A stretch of DNA of 64,000 nucleotides from Gemmiger sp. An87 (GCF_002159185.1 NZ_NFHD01000001.1:217194-281193); one strand, 5' to 3'; counted from the first letter of the stretch, positions 18,815 to 27,670 are shown. The notes: generated by a model from the letters alone, not told the origin. Numbers and translations: made by a program.

Positions 18815-19549
18815 ATGCATCAGATTCTGACGGCGGTCTCGATGACCGCCTTTCCCTGCCTGTGCACCGCGCTGGGGGCGGGGGCGGTGTTTCTGGCCCG
18901 GCCCGCGCCCGGCGGCGGACCGGGCCAGGGGCTGGCCGGCGGTGTGATGCTGGCGGCCTGCGTGTTCAATCTGCTGCTGCCCGCGGCCGAAAGCGGGTGG
19001 CTTGCCCCGGCGGCGGGGCTGGTGGCCGGGGCGGCGCTTCTGCTGCTGGCCGAACGGCTGGCGGGAGCTTTGGAAAACGGCGAGCGGGTGGGCAAACCCG
19101 GCGGCTGGGGCGCGGCGGTGGCCATCGGGCTGCACAACCTGCCCCAGGGCATGGTGGTGGGCCTGGCCGCGGCGGGCACTGCCGGTCAGACCGGGGCCGC
19201 AGCCGCGGGAGCCCTGGCGCTGAGCGTGGGCATCGGCCTGCAGAACCTGCCCGAGGGGGCGGCGGTGAGCCTGCCCGTCTGGCGGGCAGGGGCCGGGCGC
19301 TGGAAGGCCTTCGGCGCGGGGGTGGCCAGCGGCCTGGTGGAGCCCCTGGGCGCGGCGCTGGCGGCGGTGCTGGCGGGCGGTGTGCTGGCCGGGCTGATGC
19401 CCTGGCTGCTGGCCCTGGCCGCCGGGGTGATGCTGGCCGCAGCGGTGCAGGAGCCGCTGGCCGGGGCGGCGCAGCAGGGAGCCGGGGGCGTGCTGGCGGC
19501 AGCGGTGGGCTTCGGCCTGTTGATGGCGCTGAACCTGGCGCTGGGATAA
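18815..19549 (+). CDS. ZIP family divalent metal transporter
   Basis: 244-aa membrane protein of the ZIP family, which imports zinc and other divalent metals. About eight hydrophobic helices fill the protein. The metal-site helices IV and V carry HNLPQG and QNLPEG, the family signature (the second His position is Gln here). The loop at about 85-95 is short and basic/Gly-rich. GGGGGAG precedes the ATG. No metal-sensor gene is adjacent. The specific metal is not known. Confidence 0.88.
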   Translation: MHQILTAVSMTAFPCLCTALGAGAVFLARPAPGGGPGQGLAGGVMLAACVFNLLLPAAESGWLAPAAGLVAGAALLLLAERLAGALENGERVGKPGGWGAAVAIGLHNLPQGMVVGLAAAGTAGQTGAAAAGALALSVGIGLQNLPEGAAVSLPVWRAGAGRWKAFGAGVASGLVEPLGAALAAVLAGGVLAGLMPWLLALAAGVMLAAAVQEPLAGAAQQGAGGVLAAAVGFGLLMALNLALG

Positions 19550-19554
19550 CGCAA

Positions 19555-19590
19555 AAAAACTCCCCCGGCTTTGCCACCGGGGGAGTTTTT
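19555..19590. terminator. Bidirectional intrinsic terminator
   Basis: AAAAACTCCCCCGG / CCGGGGGAGTTTTT arms (19555-19568, 19577-19590) between the converging ZIP and desulfoferrodoxin genes. Confidence 0.9.
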
Positions 19591-19601
19591 CAGAAAATAC
19601 T

Positions 19602-19976
19602 TTAGATTACGGTCTTCCACAGGCCGTGCAGGTTGCAGTACGCCCAGGCGGCCACGGGCGCTTCGCCCTCGGCCAGCGCGAATTTTACCTCGGGGGCATC
19701 CCCGGCGGCCAGCTTCTTCTGCTGCCAGCCCTGGCTGGTCTCCAGGACGACCCACTGGATCAGGTGCTCCTCGGTCATGGGATGGGCCACACTGCCCACG
19801 CTCACGGTCACCGTGCGGCCGTTCACAGCCACCACCGGCAGGTGCTTTTCCACCGCGGCGTCCACCACGCCGGGCTCCAGCAGCTTCATCTTCTCCCCGC
19901 AGCATACCACAGGCACGCCGCTCTTGTTCAGAAAGGCAACAATGTTGCCGCAGTGCTCACAACGATAGAATTCCAT
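19602..19976 (-). CDS. dfx: Desulfoferrodoxin (superoxide reductase, 2Fe class)
   Basis: 124-aa cytoplasmic superoxide reductase, reducing superoxide to peroxide in anaerobes. The N-terminal desulforedoxin centre has CEHC and a CC pair (VVCCGEKM) for the FeCys4 site. The catalytic FeHis4Cys site is seen in EKHLPVV, AHPMTEEH and YCNLHG. ATG at 19976 with AAGGAG about 8 nt upstream; the frame runs ten codons further but without an RBS. It is divergent from an Rrf2 regulator, a likely redox-sensing partner. A promoter lies at 20033-20061. Confidence 0.95.
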   Translation of the reverse strand: MEFYRCEHCGNIVAFLNKSGVPVVCCGEKMKLLEPGVVDAAVEKHLPVVAVNGRTVTVSVGSVAHPMTEEHLIQWVVLETSQGWQQKKLAAGDAPEVKFALAEGEAPVAAWAYCNLHGLWKTVI

Positions 19977-20032
19977 ACCAAACGCTCCTTTCCGTGCGCT
20001 CAACAATCAAACAGGGGGGTTCCTTGTCTACC

Positions 20033-20061
20033 AGTTTACTCGATTTTGGCGTATTTTACAA
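20033..20061 (-). promoter_or_regulatory. Promoter of dfx
   Basis: Minus strand TTGTAA, 17-bp spacer, TAAACT. Confidence 0.65.
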
Positions 20062-20176
20062 CTGCCTTATGGGCGAAAAAAGCGACAATGTCACACAAAA
20101 TACGGGCCGGGTTCACCGGCGGCGCAAAGAATCTTAACAAATTGTGAAATGTTGCTTACGAATGATCGTACTTTTA

Positions 20177-20205
20177 TTGACAAAAACAGCCATCCATACT
20201 ATGAT
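20177..20205 (+). promoter_or_regulatory. Sigma-A promoter of the Rrf2 gene
   Basis: TTGACA, 17-bp spacer, TATGAT. It leaves a leader of about 165 nt before the Rrf2 start. Confidence 0.85.
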
Positions 20206-20234
20206 TAAGCAATGAACTTTCTTTTATTTAAATC

Positions 20235-20248
20235 ATTATTTAAATAAT
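20235..20248. promoter_or_regulatory. Palindromic operator candidate
   Basis: ATTATTTAAATAAT, a perfect 14-bp palindrome about 30 bp downstream of the promoter -10. It could be a site for autorepression by the Rrf2 protein. Confidence 0.4.
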
Positions 20249-20378
20249 CCACCCGCTTTGACGGGATTCCAAAGGAATATCACTCCGCTCGCGGGCTTTA
20301 TACATCCTGCCTGCGGGCGTTTTATCAATATTTGGATGAGAGAGTTTGAGAACAACGGAAAGGAGGACGCGATTTCCC

Positions 20379-20789
20379 ATGCGTTTGCGTTTGGAAACGG
20401 ATTACGGCATCCGCTGCATGCTTTATCTGGCGCAGCAGACCGATTATGTGCAGGCGGGCAAGATTGCCGCGGCCATGGATGTGCCGGAAAATGTGATTCC
20501 CCGGGTGCTCAGCCGGCTGAAAAAGGCCGGGCTGGTGCAGGCCCGCAGCGGCGTGACCGGCGGCCACAAGCTGGGCCGCCCCGCCAGCCAGATCACCATG
20601 CTGGACATCATCACCTGTATGGAGGACCACACCATGCTGGGCCGCTGCCTGGATGATACCGCAAAAACGCCGGAGCAGAGCGGCGCCATCGTGGGCATGC
20701 AGCACTACTTCTTGGAGCTGCAGCAGGTGATGGAAAATTCCATGCGGTCGGTTACGGTGCAGCAGCTGCTCGCCGAACAGCCCGCCTGA
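20379..20789 (+). CDS. Rrf2 family transcriptional regulator
   Basis: 136-aa winged-helix regulator. The N-terminus MRLRLETDYGIRCMLYLA is typical of Rrf2/IscR proteins, with the recognition region NVIPRVLSRLKKAGLVQARSG. Cys residues at about 14, 78 and 92 could hold a cluster, but the exact IscR CxxxxxCxxxxxC spacing is not seen. The start is the family-like ATG at 20379; AGGAGG is 12 nt upstream, longer than usual. Divergent from dfx, so control of superoxide reductase is the first guess. Confidence 0.85.
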   Translation: MRLRLETDYGIRCMLYLAQQTDYVQAGKIAAAMDVPENVIPRVLSRLKKAGLVQARSGVTGGHKLGRPASQITMLDIITCMEDHTMLGRCLDDTAKTPEQSGAIVGMQHYFLELQQVMENSMRSVTVQQLLAEQPA

Positions 20790-20808
20790 AGCGAAAACAG
20801 AACAACGG

Positions 20809-20835
20809 GCCGGGGAGCTTCGCTCCCCGGCTTTT
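20809..20835 (+). terminator. Intrinsic terminator
   Basis: GCCGGGGAGC / GCTCCCCGGC arms, TTC loop, then TTTTTGTTTT. Confidence 0.92.
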
Positions 20836-20839
20836 TGTT

Positions 20840-20868
20840 TTGACAAAGCCCGGCGGCTGTGATATACC
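20840..20868 (+). promoter_or_regulatory. Promoter of the M28-GNAT-LarA operon
   Basis: TTGACA, 17-bp spacer, TATACC, directly after the preceding terminator and about 57 bp before the first start. Confidence 0.7.
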
Positions 20869-20924
20869 AAAAATAGTTTGTATGGTTGGGCCAAAACGGC
20901 CCACTGCCTGGAGGGGGAACAAGT

Positions 20925-22964
20925 ATGGAAACAATCGAACAGCAGCTGCAGGAGTGGAACCGCATCCGGCGGTATCTGGATATCTCTTATTCCTACGTGT
21001 TGGCAAAGCGGATGGAGGAGCCCCGCACCAACCCGGTGCTGGGCTACCGCACCGCCGGCAGCCGGGCCGAGTTCGAGACCGGCGAGCTGCTGGCCGCCGA
21101 GATGCGCGCCATCGGCCTTTCGGTGGAAAAGCACCGCTTTACGCTGGACGGGTGGGACTTCCACCACGCCCGCCTTACTTATAAAGACGAAGAGGGCCGC
21201 GCCCACACTGCCGAGCTGGGCAGCTACCAGACCGACTTCGACACCAAGGGCCCGAAGCACTACACCCTCATCGACGCGGGCACCGGCACCGCCGCCGAGC
21301 TGGACCGGCTGGACGTGCGGGGCAAGCTGGTGCTGGTGCACATCAACCAGCGCAACGACTGGTGGATCAACTACCCGGCCTACCAGGCCCATCTGCGGGG
21401 CGCGGCGGCCATTCTGGCGGTGCAGGCGGGCGGCTATGGCGAGGTGGACGAGCAGGCCCTGAACGCCCAGAACATCTGCGGCCCTCGGCAGGCGCCGGCC
21501 TTCTCCATCTCCCGAAAGGACGCGGCCGCGCTGGCCGAAGCGGCGCACCTTGGCTTCGGCCGCTGCGCCGAGGTGACACTGGACGCATTGTCCACCGTGA
21601 TGCCCCAGACCGAGAGCTACAACATCGTGGGCGCCCTGCCCGGTGAGGACACCGACGAGATGATTCTGGTGAGCGCTCACTACGATTCCTATTTTGAGGG
21701 CTTCCAGGACGACAACACCGCCGTTTCCCTGATGCTGGGCATGGCCCGGGCTTTGAAGCTGGCGGGCTACAAGCCCAAAAAGACGCTGGTGTTCTGCGCC
21801 TTCGCCGCCGAGGAATGGGGCGTGATCGACAGCCGCTACGACTGGTCCACCGGCGCCTACAATCAGATCTTCCGGGTCCGGCCGGACTGGGCGGGCCGGG
21901 TGATCGCCAACATCAATCTGGAGCTGCCCGCCCACGCCCACGGCAAAAAGCATCAGGTGCGCAGCGTGTATGAGCTGAAGCGCTTTTTGAAGGAGTGCAT
22001 CCGCGCCCTGCCGGAGGAGGTGGCGGACCTCTACCCCAAGGGAGTGGGAGTCGTCTGCCCGGTGCAGACCTGGTCGGACGATTTCTCCATGGCCATCGGC
22101 GGCGTGCCCAGCATGGTGGACGAGTTCGGCGGCGGCCGGTTCATGGCCACCCACTATCACTCCCAGTTCGACAACGACGGCGCGTACGATGAGAAGGTGT
22201 ATCTGTTCCACCATCTGTTCTACACCTGGGTGCTGCTGCGGCTGGACCGCTGTGTGCTGCCCCCGCTGGACTTTGCCGAGCGGCTGTGGGCGCTGGATGC
22301 CAGCCTGACCAGCCAGAAGCTGAGCCCCCAGACCGAGGGCGCCTTCCGCAAAAAGCTGGCCGAGGCCGCCCGCCGGGCGGACAAGCTCACCCGCTGGGTC
22401 TGGAAGGTGAACCAGGGCGAGGTAACGCTGGAGGAGGCGGACCGCGCCGCGCTGCGCCGCCGCCTGCTGGAGCTCTTCCGCCTTGCGCAGGACTGCTTCG
22501 TGCGGCTGGACTGGAGCGAAAACGCCATCTTCCCCCACGAGAACACCCAGGCCAACCTGAGCGCCTTGCACACCGCCGCCTGGCAGCTGGCCGCGGGTAT
22601 GGGCAAACAGGCGGTGGAGAGCCTGTGCGGCATCGACGACAACCGCTACGCCAACGCCTTTGACCCGGCGGTGGTGGATTACTTTGCGGACAAGGCCCGC
22701 AACCAGCCCGCCGAGCGGCTGATGTGGGGCGCGGGCCGCCTGCAGGAGCGGCTGGCGCTGGGGAGCCTGCTGCGCCGCATCAAGGCGGAACAGGCCATGG
22801 ACAAGCCGGACCACACCGCCGCCCTGGCCCAGGTCAAGCAGCTGAAAAAGGACCAGCAGGAGCTGCTGAAAGAAATCGTCAAGGGCGAGACCGCCGACCT
22901 TGCCCGTCTGAGCAAGGCCCTCAAGCAGGCCACCGGCGAATTCTTTGCCGGGAAAGGGGAGTGA
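20925..22964 (+). CDS. M28 family zinc peptidase with PA-type insert
   Basis: 679-aa metallopeptidase. The first 200 residues include a PA-like region (LDVRGKLVLVHI... AAAILAV). The M28 zinc site follows: SAHYDS (His), FQDDN (bridging Asp), AAEEWG (Glu pair), NINLELP and TTH-like THYHSQFD (His). After about residue 440 comes a long charged helical tail rich in Lys/Glu, predicted mostly alpha-helical. There is no signal peptide, so it is probably a cytoplasmic amino- or carboxypeptidase. The ATG at 20925 follows GGAGGGGG. First gene of a three-gene operon. Confidence 0.88.
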   Translation: METIEQQLQEWNRIRRYLDISYSYVLAKRMEEPRTNPVLGYRTAGSRAEFETGELLAAEMRAIGLSVEKHRFTLDGWDFHHARLTYKDEEGRAHTAELGSYQTDFDTKGPKHYTLIDAGTGTAAELDRLDVRGKLVLVHINQRNDWWINYPAYQAHLRGAAAILAVQAGGYGEVDEQALNAQNICGPRQAPAFSISRKDAAALAEAAHLGFGRCAEVTLDALSTVMPQTESYNIVGALPGEDTDEMILVSAHYDSYFEGFQDDNTAVSLMLGMARALKLAGYKPKKTLVFCAFAAEEWGVIDSRYDWSTGAYNQIFRVRPDWAGRVIANINLELPAHAHGKKHQVRSVYELKRFLKECIRALPEEVADLYPKGVGVVCPVQTWSDDFSMAIGGVPSMVDEFGGGRFMATHYHSQFDNDGAYDEKVYLFHHLFYTWVLLRLDRCVLPPLDFAERLWALDASLTSQKLSPQTEGAFRKKLAEAARRADKLTRWVWKVNQGEVTLEEADRAALRRRLLELFRLAQDCFVRLDWSENAIFPHENTQANLSALHTAAWQLAAGMGKQAVESLCGIDDNRYANAFDPAVVDYFADKARNQPAERLMWGAGRLQERLALGSLLRRIKAEQAMDKPDHTAALAQVKQLKKDQQELLKEIVKGETADLARLSKALKQATGEFFAGKGE

Positions 22965-22970
22965 GCCGCC

Positions 22971-23648
22971 GTGCAGACCGACCGACTTTACCGGGTCACG
23001 GAATACGACATCCCCAACGTGATCCGCACCCTGACCGAGTGCTTCCAGGCGGACCCCTTGTACCGCCAGCTGATCCCGGACGCGGACGTGCGCCAGCGCA
23101 CCCTGCCGGAAATTTTTAACTGCGACGCAAACGAAATGCTCTCCTGCTGCAACGTGTATGCGGACAACCACGAGGTGGGCGGACTGGTGATTCTGGACGA
23201 CGAGACCGAGCCCTACGACCCGCTGCGGTATTTTTCCACCGAGGCCTTCTACGCGCTGAAAACCGACGTGTGCCTGGTGCGGGAGGACTGGTCGCTGAAG
23301 ACCCTGTGGAACTTCTTTCTGGGCCGGCAGTACCTGAACTCCCGCTGGACCGAGGAGCTGCCGGACAACCGGATGCAGCTGATCTACTTTGCGGTGCGCC
23401 CGGCCTTACAGGGCGCGGGGGTGGGCCACAAGATGATTCAGCCGGTGATGGACTACGCCGACGAGCACGGGCTGCTCATCTCGCTGGAGACCCACAACCC
23501 GGCCAACCTGCCCCGCTACAACCACTACGGCTTTGATGTGTACAAGACACTGAAAAGCCATTTTGAACTGACCCAATACTGTCTGGTGCGCCAGCCCGGC
23601 GCGCCGCTGCGGCCCCGAACCCCGGCCGCCCCACAGAAAGGAATGTGA
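22971..23648 (+). CDS. GNAT family N-acetyltransferase
   Basis: 225-aa protein of the acetyl-CoA-dependent GNAT fold. The acetyl-CoA loop region is LIYFAVRPALQGAGVGHKMI (about 137-156), followed by a typical late strand/helix with LETHNPANLPRYNHYGF. The GTG start has GGGGAG upstream and lies 6 bp after the M28 stop. The acceptor is not known. Its position between a peptidase and a LarA-like gene suggests an amino-acid or hydroxyacid derivative. Confidence 0.85.
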   Translation: MQTDRLYRVTEYDIPNVIRTLTECFQADPLYRQLIPDADVRQRTLPEIFNCDANEMLSCCNVYADNHEVGGLVILDDETEPYDPLRYFSTEAFYALKTDVCLVREDWSLKTLWNFFLGRQYLNSRWTEELPDNRMQLIYFAVRPALQGAGVGHKMIQPVMDYADEHGLLISLETHNPANLPRYNHYGFDVYKTLKSHFELTQYCLVRQPGAPLRPRTPAAPQKGM

Positions 23649-23652
23649 AGAT

Positions 23653-24921
23653 ATGCCCTGCTTTGATTTTGCCTACGGAAGCGGCCGGGTCCAGCTGGAC
23701 CTGCCGGAGAACGCCCGGTACCAGGAGCTGCACGGCCACAACGAACCCCCCATCGAGGACATCCCCGCCGCCCTGTGCGCCGCGCTGGAGGCGCCCATCC
23801 ACGAAAAGCCCCTGCGCGGCTGGCTGCAGCCCGGCGACCAAGTGACCCTCATCATCAGCGACATGAGCCGCTTCTGGATGCGGCAGGATCTGGTGATCCC
23901 GGCGCTGGTGGAGTATATGGAAAAAGAATGCGGCATCAAAACCGACGATCTGGTCATTCTGGTGGCCAACGGCACCCACATCGGCGGCGACGAGGCCGAG
24001 CTGCGCACCCTGGTGACCGATGCGGTCTATGACCGGGTGCGGGTGGTGAATCACGACTGCCTGGCCGACGACCTTGTTTATCTGGGCACCACCAGCCGGG
24101 GCACCGAGGTGGTGGTGAACCCGCTGGCGGTGGGCCGCAAGGTGGTGGCCCTGGGCGCGGCCACCCAGCACGTGATGGCGGGCTTCGGCGGCGGACGCAA
24201 GAGCATCCTGCCCGGCATCGCCTCCATGAAGACCATCCAGCAGAACCACGCCCATTCCCTGGACCCCAACGAGCCCCACTCCAACCCGGCCATCGGCAAC
24301 GCGGTGCTGGAGGGCAACCCCCTGCACGAGGACATGTGCGAGGCGGCGGCCATGGTGGAGCAGCTGTATGTGGTGAACCTGGTGATGAACGCGGGCATGA
24401 AGCTGGCCCGCATCACCGCCGGTCACTGGCTGGATTCCTGGCTGGAGGCCTGCAAGGCCGCCGACGCCATGTACCAGACCCCCATTGCCGAAAAGGCGGA
24501 TGTGATCATCACCAGCTGCGGCGGCTACCCGAAGGATATGTCGCTGTATCAGGGCACCAAGACCATCGACAACGTGGAGTTCGGCCTGAAAAAGGGCGGA
24601 ACGCTGGTGCTGCTGGCCGAATGCCGGGACGGCGGCGGCCCCGCCGAATATTTTGACTGGGTGGACTCCCTCTGCGCCGGTACTCTGGACGCGGACCTGC
24701 GCAAAAACTTCACCATCCCCGGCTACATCTTCTATCTGAACTGCGAGCAGGCCGCCCGGTATAACATCCTCATGCTCACCACCGCCCCCGCCGAACCGCT
24801 GGCGCGCATGGGCATCAAGGCCTTCACCGACCCGGCCGAGCTGTGCCGCCAGTTGGACCTTGCGGGCAAGCTGGTGTATGTGATTCCCAACGGCTCCACC
24901 GTCATCCCGGCGGTGAAATAA
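23653..24921 (+). CDS. LarA-like nickel-pincer racemase/epimerase homologue
   Basis: 422-aa DUF2088/LarA family protein, full length. The residues that hold the nickel-pincer cofactor in LarA are present by position: NGTHIG (His), QHVMAGFGGGRKSILPG (His and the Lys that anchors the cofactor) and NHAHS (His). Family members racemise lactate or other 2-hydroxyacids, or epimerise sugar acids. No larB, larC or larE cofactor gene is in the window. It begins 4 bp after the GNAT stop. Substrate unknown. Confidence 0.88.
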   Translation: MPCFDFAYGSGRVQLDLPENARYQELHGHNEPPIEDIPAALCAALEAPIHEKPLRGWLQPGDQVTLIISDMSRFWMRQDLVIPALVEYMEKECGIKTDDLVILVANGTHIGGDEAELRTLVTDAVYDRVRVVNHDCLADDLVYLGTTSRGTEVVVNPLAVGRKVVALGAATQHVMAGFGGGRKSILPGIASMKTIQQNHAHSLDPNEPHSNPAIGNAVLEGNPLHEDMCEAAAMVEQLYVVNLVMNAGMKLARITAGHWLDSWLEACKAADAMYQTPIAEKADVIITSCGGYPKDMSLYQGTKTIDNVEFGLKKGGTLVLLAECRDGGGPAEYFDWVDSLCAGTLDADLRKNFTIPGYIFYLNCEQAARYNILMLTTAPAEPLARMGIKAFTDPAELCRQLDLAGKLVYVIPNGSTVIPAVK

Positions 24922-24962
24922 GCGGGCCGCCCCGGCGGGAATGCTGTATATTCATTGCATAA

Positions 24963-24976
24963 TGAATTTTTATTCA
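24963..24976. promoter_or_regulatory. ARG-box-like operator 1
   Basis: TGAATTTTTATTCA, a full match to the ArgR/AhrC consensus TGNATWWWWATNCA. Confidence 0.6.
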
Positions 24977-25056
24977 CTCGCTTCCGTGCAAACTGCACAG
25001 AGGGGCCGCCAAAGCCGGTCCGGTTTTGTGGGATTCATGGAAAAACCCTCCGAGAC

Positions 25057-25070
25057 TGAATATTTTTGCA
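25057..25070. promoter_or_regulatory. ARG-box-like operator 2
   Basis: TGAATATTTTTGCA, one mismatch to the ArgR/AhrC consensus, ending 8 bp before the -35. Confidence 0.5.
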
Positions 25071-25078
25071 AAAATACC

Positions 25079-25106
25079 TTGCAAAAATCGGAATGGCGCG
25101 TATAAT
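25079..25106 (+). promoter_or_regulatory. Sigma-A promoter of the amino-acid ABC operon
   Basis: TTGCAA, 16-bp spacer, TATAAT. Confidence 0.75.
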
Positions 25107-25234
25107 TATACACATGGACGGGGCACACACCCCGCAAGCGAAAAACGAACCACGGCGGCAAGGCCCGGCAAAGGGAGCCGGACCGGGGCGAACAGCACCC
25201 CGAAGCCGCCGCACAATACGGAGGGAAATCAACC

Positions 25235-26140
25235 ATGAAAAAGTTTCTTGCCATTGCCATGGCGGCTGTTCTCAGCCTGAGCCTGGCCGCCTGCGGCGGC
25301 GCTTCTTCCAGCACCGCCTCTTCCGCCGCTGCTTCCTCTGAGGCCGCCTCCACCGGCGCTTCTTCTCAGGCTGCCAGCGCTTCCACCACCACTTACGATT
25401 ACTCTTCCTACACCGGCGAGACCATCGAGGCCATCAAGGCCAAGGGCAAGCTGGTGGTGGGCACCGAGGCCCAGTACGCACCCTTCGAGTTCAAGGACAT
25501 GGACGCCAACTTCGTGGGCTGCGACATGTGGCTGGCCCAGCAGATCGCCGACGCCCTGGGCGTTGAGCTGGAAGTAATGGATATGGCCTTTGACGGAATC
25601 ATCCCCGCCATCAAGTCCGGCCAGGTGGATGTGGGCATCGCCGCCTTCACCGTGACCGAGGAGCGCGCCCAGGAGATCGACTTCTCCGACGTGTACCAGA
25701 AGGACGAGCAGATGCTGATCGTCAAGAAGGGCAATGAGGACGTTTACACCACCAAGGAGTCCCTGGCCGGCCAGCAGGTTGGCGCCCAGCGCGGCACCGT
25801 GCAGAGCCAGCTGATCCAGAGCGCGCTGCCCGAGTCCACCCTGTTTGAGCTGGACAAGTGGCCCACCCTGGCCATGGAAGTGGCCAACGGCAACATTGCC
25901 GCCATCGTGGTGGACGGCGCCGTGGGCAACGACCTGATCAACAGCAACGACGCCATTGCCCAGGCCAACTTCACCTTCAGCGAGGAGGAGGCCAACTTCG
26001 GTAAGGCCGCCGTCATCGCCAAGGGCAAGGACGACCTGAAGGAGCTGGTGAACGCGGTGATCGCCAATGTGACCAGCGACGGTTCCTTCGACGCTGCTTA
26101 CGACGAGGCGGTTGCGCTGAGCGAGAGCATGGGCGTATAA
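25235..26140 (+). CDS. Polar amino-acid ABC transporter solute-binding lipoprotein (arginine type inferred)
   Basis: 301-aa family 3 binding protein. Lipobox SLAACGG (Cys near 20), a Ser/Ala/Thr linker to about 50, then the two-lobe body: LVVGTEAQYAPFEF, DMAFDGIIPAIKSGQVDVGIA, QRGTVQ and a late EEANFGKAAVIAKG. The early aromatic and the QRGT motif are the usual contacts for the amino-acid alpha-carboxylate. The ARG-box-like sites upstream point to arginine or another basic amino acid, but this is inference. First gene of the operon. Confidence 0.9.
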   Translation: MKKFLAIAMAAVLSLSLAACGGASSSTASSAAASSEAASTGASSQAASASTTTYDYSSYTGETIEAIKAKGKLVVGTEAQYAPFEFKDMDANFVGCDMWLAQQIADALGVELEVMDMAFDGIIPAIKSGQVDVGIAAFTVTEERAQEIDFSDVYQKDEQMLIVKKGNEDVYTTKESLAGQQVGAQRGTVQSQLIQSALPESTLFELDKWPTLAMEVANGNIAAIVVDGAVGNDLINSNDAIAQANFTFSEEEANFGKAAVIAKGKDDLKELVNAVIANVTSDGSFDAAYDEAVALSESMGV

Positions 26141-26158
26141 TAGAACCAATGAAAAAGG

Positions 26159-26193
26159 GCATCCTCACACCCCCAAACCGGGTGTGAGGATGC
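26159..26193 (+). promoter_or_regulatory. Intercistronic hairpin
   Basis: GCATCCTCACACCC / GGGTGTGAGGATGC, 14-bp perfect arms, between binding-protein and permease genes with no T run after it. It probably stabilises the upstream mRNA or partly attenuates, giving more binding protein than permease. Confidence 0.65.
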
Positions 26194-26244
26194 TGTTGTG
26201 TCTTCGGCAGCGCAGCGCCGCTGCCCTCACGAAAGGGGAGTCTT

Positions 26245-26940
26245 ATGGAGTTTTTGGAAAAGATGGTGACCCTGTTCACCAAGTACAACAGCTTTTTCAG
26301 CCAGGGTGTGGCCAACACCATCATCCTCGCGCTGTTCACCGTGCTGCTGGGCACCATCCTGGGCACGCTGCTGGCCATCATGAAGCTGGGCAAGTTTGCC
26401 CCCACCCGCTGGCTGGCCAACGTTTACATCGAGTTCATCCGCGGCACGCCGCTGATGATTCAGGTGATGTTCCTGTTCTACGGCCTGCCCATGGTGGGCA
26501 TCACCTTCCCCAGCCTGCCCTTTATCTCCAACTCCGACCGGTTCATGGCCGGTATCTGCGCCATGAGCATCAACAGCGGCGCCTATGTGGCCGAGATCAT
26601 CCGAAGCGGCATCCAGGCGGTGGACAAGGGCCAGACCGAGGCCGCCCGCAGCCTGGGCTTCAAGTCCGGCCAGACCATGCGCATGGTGGTGCTGCCCCAG
26701 GCCATCAAGAACATTCTGCCCGCGTTGGGCAACGAGTTCGTGACCGTCATCAAGGAGTCCTCCATCGTGTCGGTCATCGGCATCGCCGACCTGATGTACC
26801 AGACCAACAGCGTGATCTCCACCACCTACAAGTCGCTGGCGTCGCTGGCGGTGGCTGCCATCATCTACTTTATCATGACCTTCTTCACCTCCCGTCTGAT
26901 CGCGTTTGCAGAAAGGAAAATGGCCAATGGCACAAGATGA
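26245..26940 (+). CDS. Amino-acid ABC transporter permease
   Basis: 231-aa inner-membrane permease of the HisM/GlnP family with about five helices. VEFIRGTP-type [13 protein letters not shown] lies near 60-75 and the EAA loop is [29 protein letters not shown] (about 132-160), which docks the ATPase. It follows the binding-protein gene by 104 bp and overlaps the ATPase gene by 14 bp. Confidence 0.95.
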   Translation: MEFLEKMVTLFTKYNSFFSQGVANTIILALFTVLLGTILGTLLAIMKLGKFAPTRWLANVYIEFIRGTPLMIQVMFLFYGLPMVGITFPSLPFISNSDRFMAGICAMSINSGAYVAEIIRSGIQAVDKGQTEAARSLGFKSGQTMRMVVLPQAIKNILPALGNEFVTVIKESSIVSVIGIADLMYQTNSVISTTYKSLASLAVAAIIYFIMTFFTSRLIAFAERKMANGTR

Positions 26941-27670
26941 ACTGATCGTTGTAAAAGATTTGAACAAGTCCTTCGGCAAGCTGCATGTGCTCAAGGACGT
27001 GAACACCACCATCCGCAAGGGTGAGGTGGTGGCGGTGATCGGCCCCTCCGGCAGCGGCAAAAGCACCTTCCTGCGCTGCCTGAATCTGCTGGAGGTTCCC
27101 ACCGGCGGCCACGTGTTCTTTGAAGGCGTGGACATCTGCGACAAAAAGACCAACATCGACCTGCACCGCCAGAAGATCGGCATGGTGTTCCAGCAGTTCA
27201 ACCTGTTCAACAACATGACCGTGCTGAAAAACATCACCGCCGCGCCGGTGAAGATCCGCAAGATGGACCCGGCCGCCGCGGAGGAAAAGGCCCTGCAGCT
27301 GCTGGACCGGGTGGGCCTGAAGGATAAGGCGAACAGCTATCCCGCCCAGCTTTCCGGCGGCCAGAAGCAGCGCGTGGCCATTGTGCGCGCGCTGGCCATG
27401 GAGCCGGACGTGATGCTCTTTGACGAGCCCACCAGCGCTTTGGACCCCGAGATGGTGGGCGAGGTGCTGCAGGTTATGAAGGACCTGGCCGCCGAGGGCA
27501 TGACCATGGTGGTGGTGACTCACGAGATGAGCTTTGCACGCGAGGTTTCCAGCCGGGTCATCTTTATGGCCGACGGCCAGATCCGGGAGGACCGGCCCGC
27601 CCGGGAGCTGTTCGCAGACCCCCACGACGACCGGCTGAAGGACTTCCTTTCCAAGGTTCTCAACCTGTGA
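26927..27670 (+). CDS. Amino-acid ABC transporter ATP-binding protein
   Basis: 247-aa ATPase of the GlnQ/ArtP type. Walker [11 protein letters not shown]-loop FQQFNLF, signature LSGGQKQR, Walker [13 protein letters not shown] and H-loop VVTHEM are all intact. The ATG at 26927 lies inside the permease 3' end; the frame is open 7 codons further upstream. Last gene of the operon. Confidence 0.96.
   Translation: MAQDELIVVKDLNKSFGKLHVLKDVNTTIRKGEVVAVIGPSGSGKSTFLRCLNLLEVPTGGHVFFEGVDICDKKTNIDLHRQKIGMVFQQFNLFNNMTVLKNITAAPVKIRKMDPAAAEEKALQLLDRVGLKDKANSYPAQLSGGQKQRVAIVRALAMEPDVMLFDEPTSALDPEMVGEVLQVMKDLAAEGMTMVVVTHEMSFAREVSSRVIFMADGQIREDRPARELFADPHDDRLKDFLSKVLNL

Larger units (their letters stand above)
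24922..25234. other. Control region of the amino-acid ABC transporter
   Basis: 313 bp without a gene. It contains two ARG-box-like operators (24963-24976, 25057-25070), an inverted repeat TTCATT/AATGAA at 24951-24966 overlapping the first box, a promoter at 25079-25106 and a leader of about 120 nt. The -10 lies within GTATAATTATAC, itself palindromic. Confidence 0.6.

Noticed and set aside
20325..23171. Very long open frame antisense to the M28 and GNAT genes
   Set aside because: Mirror image of GC-rich codon use; composition is low-complexity His/Gly/Val and the sense-strand genes have clear motifs. The same applies to long antisense frames over recG, yloV, glnN and brnQ.
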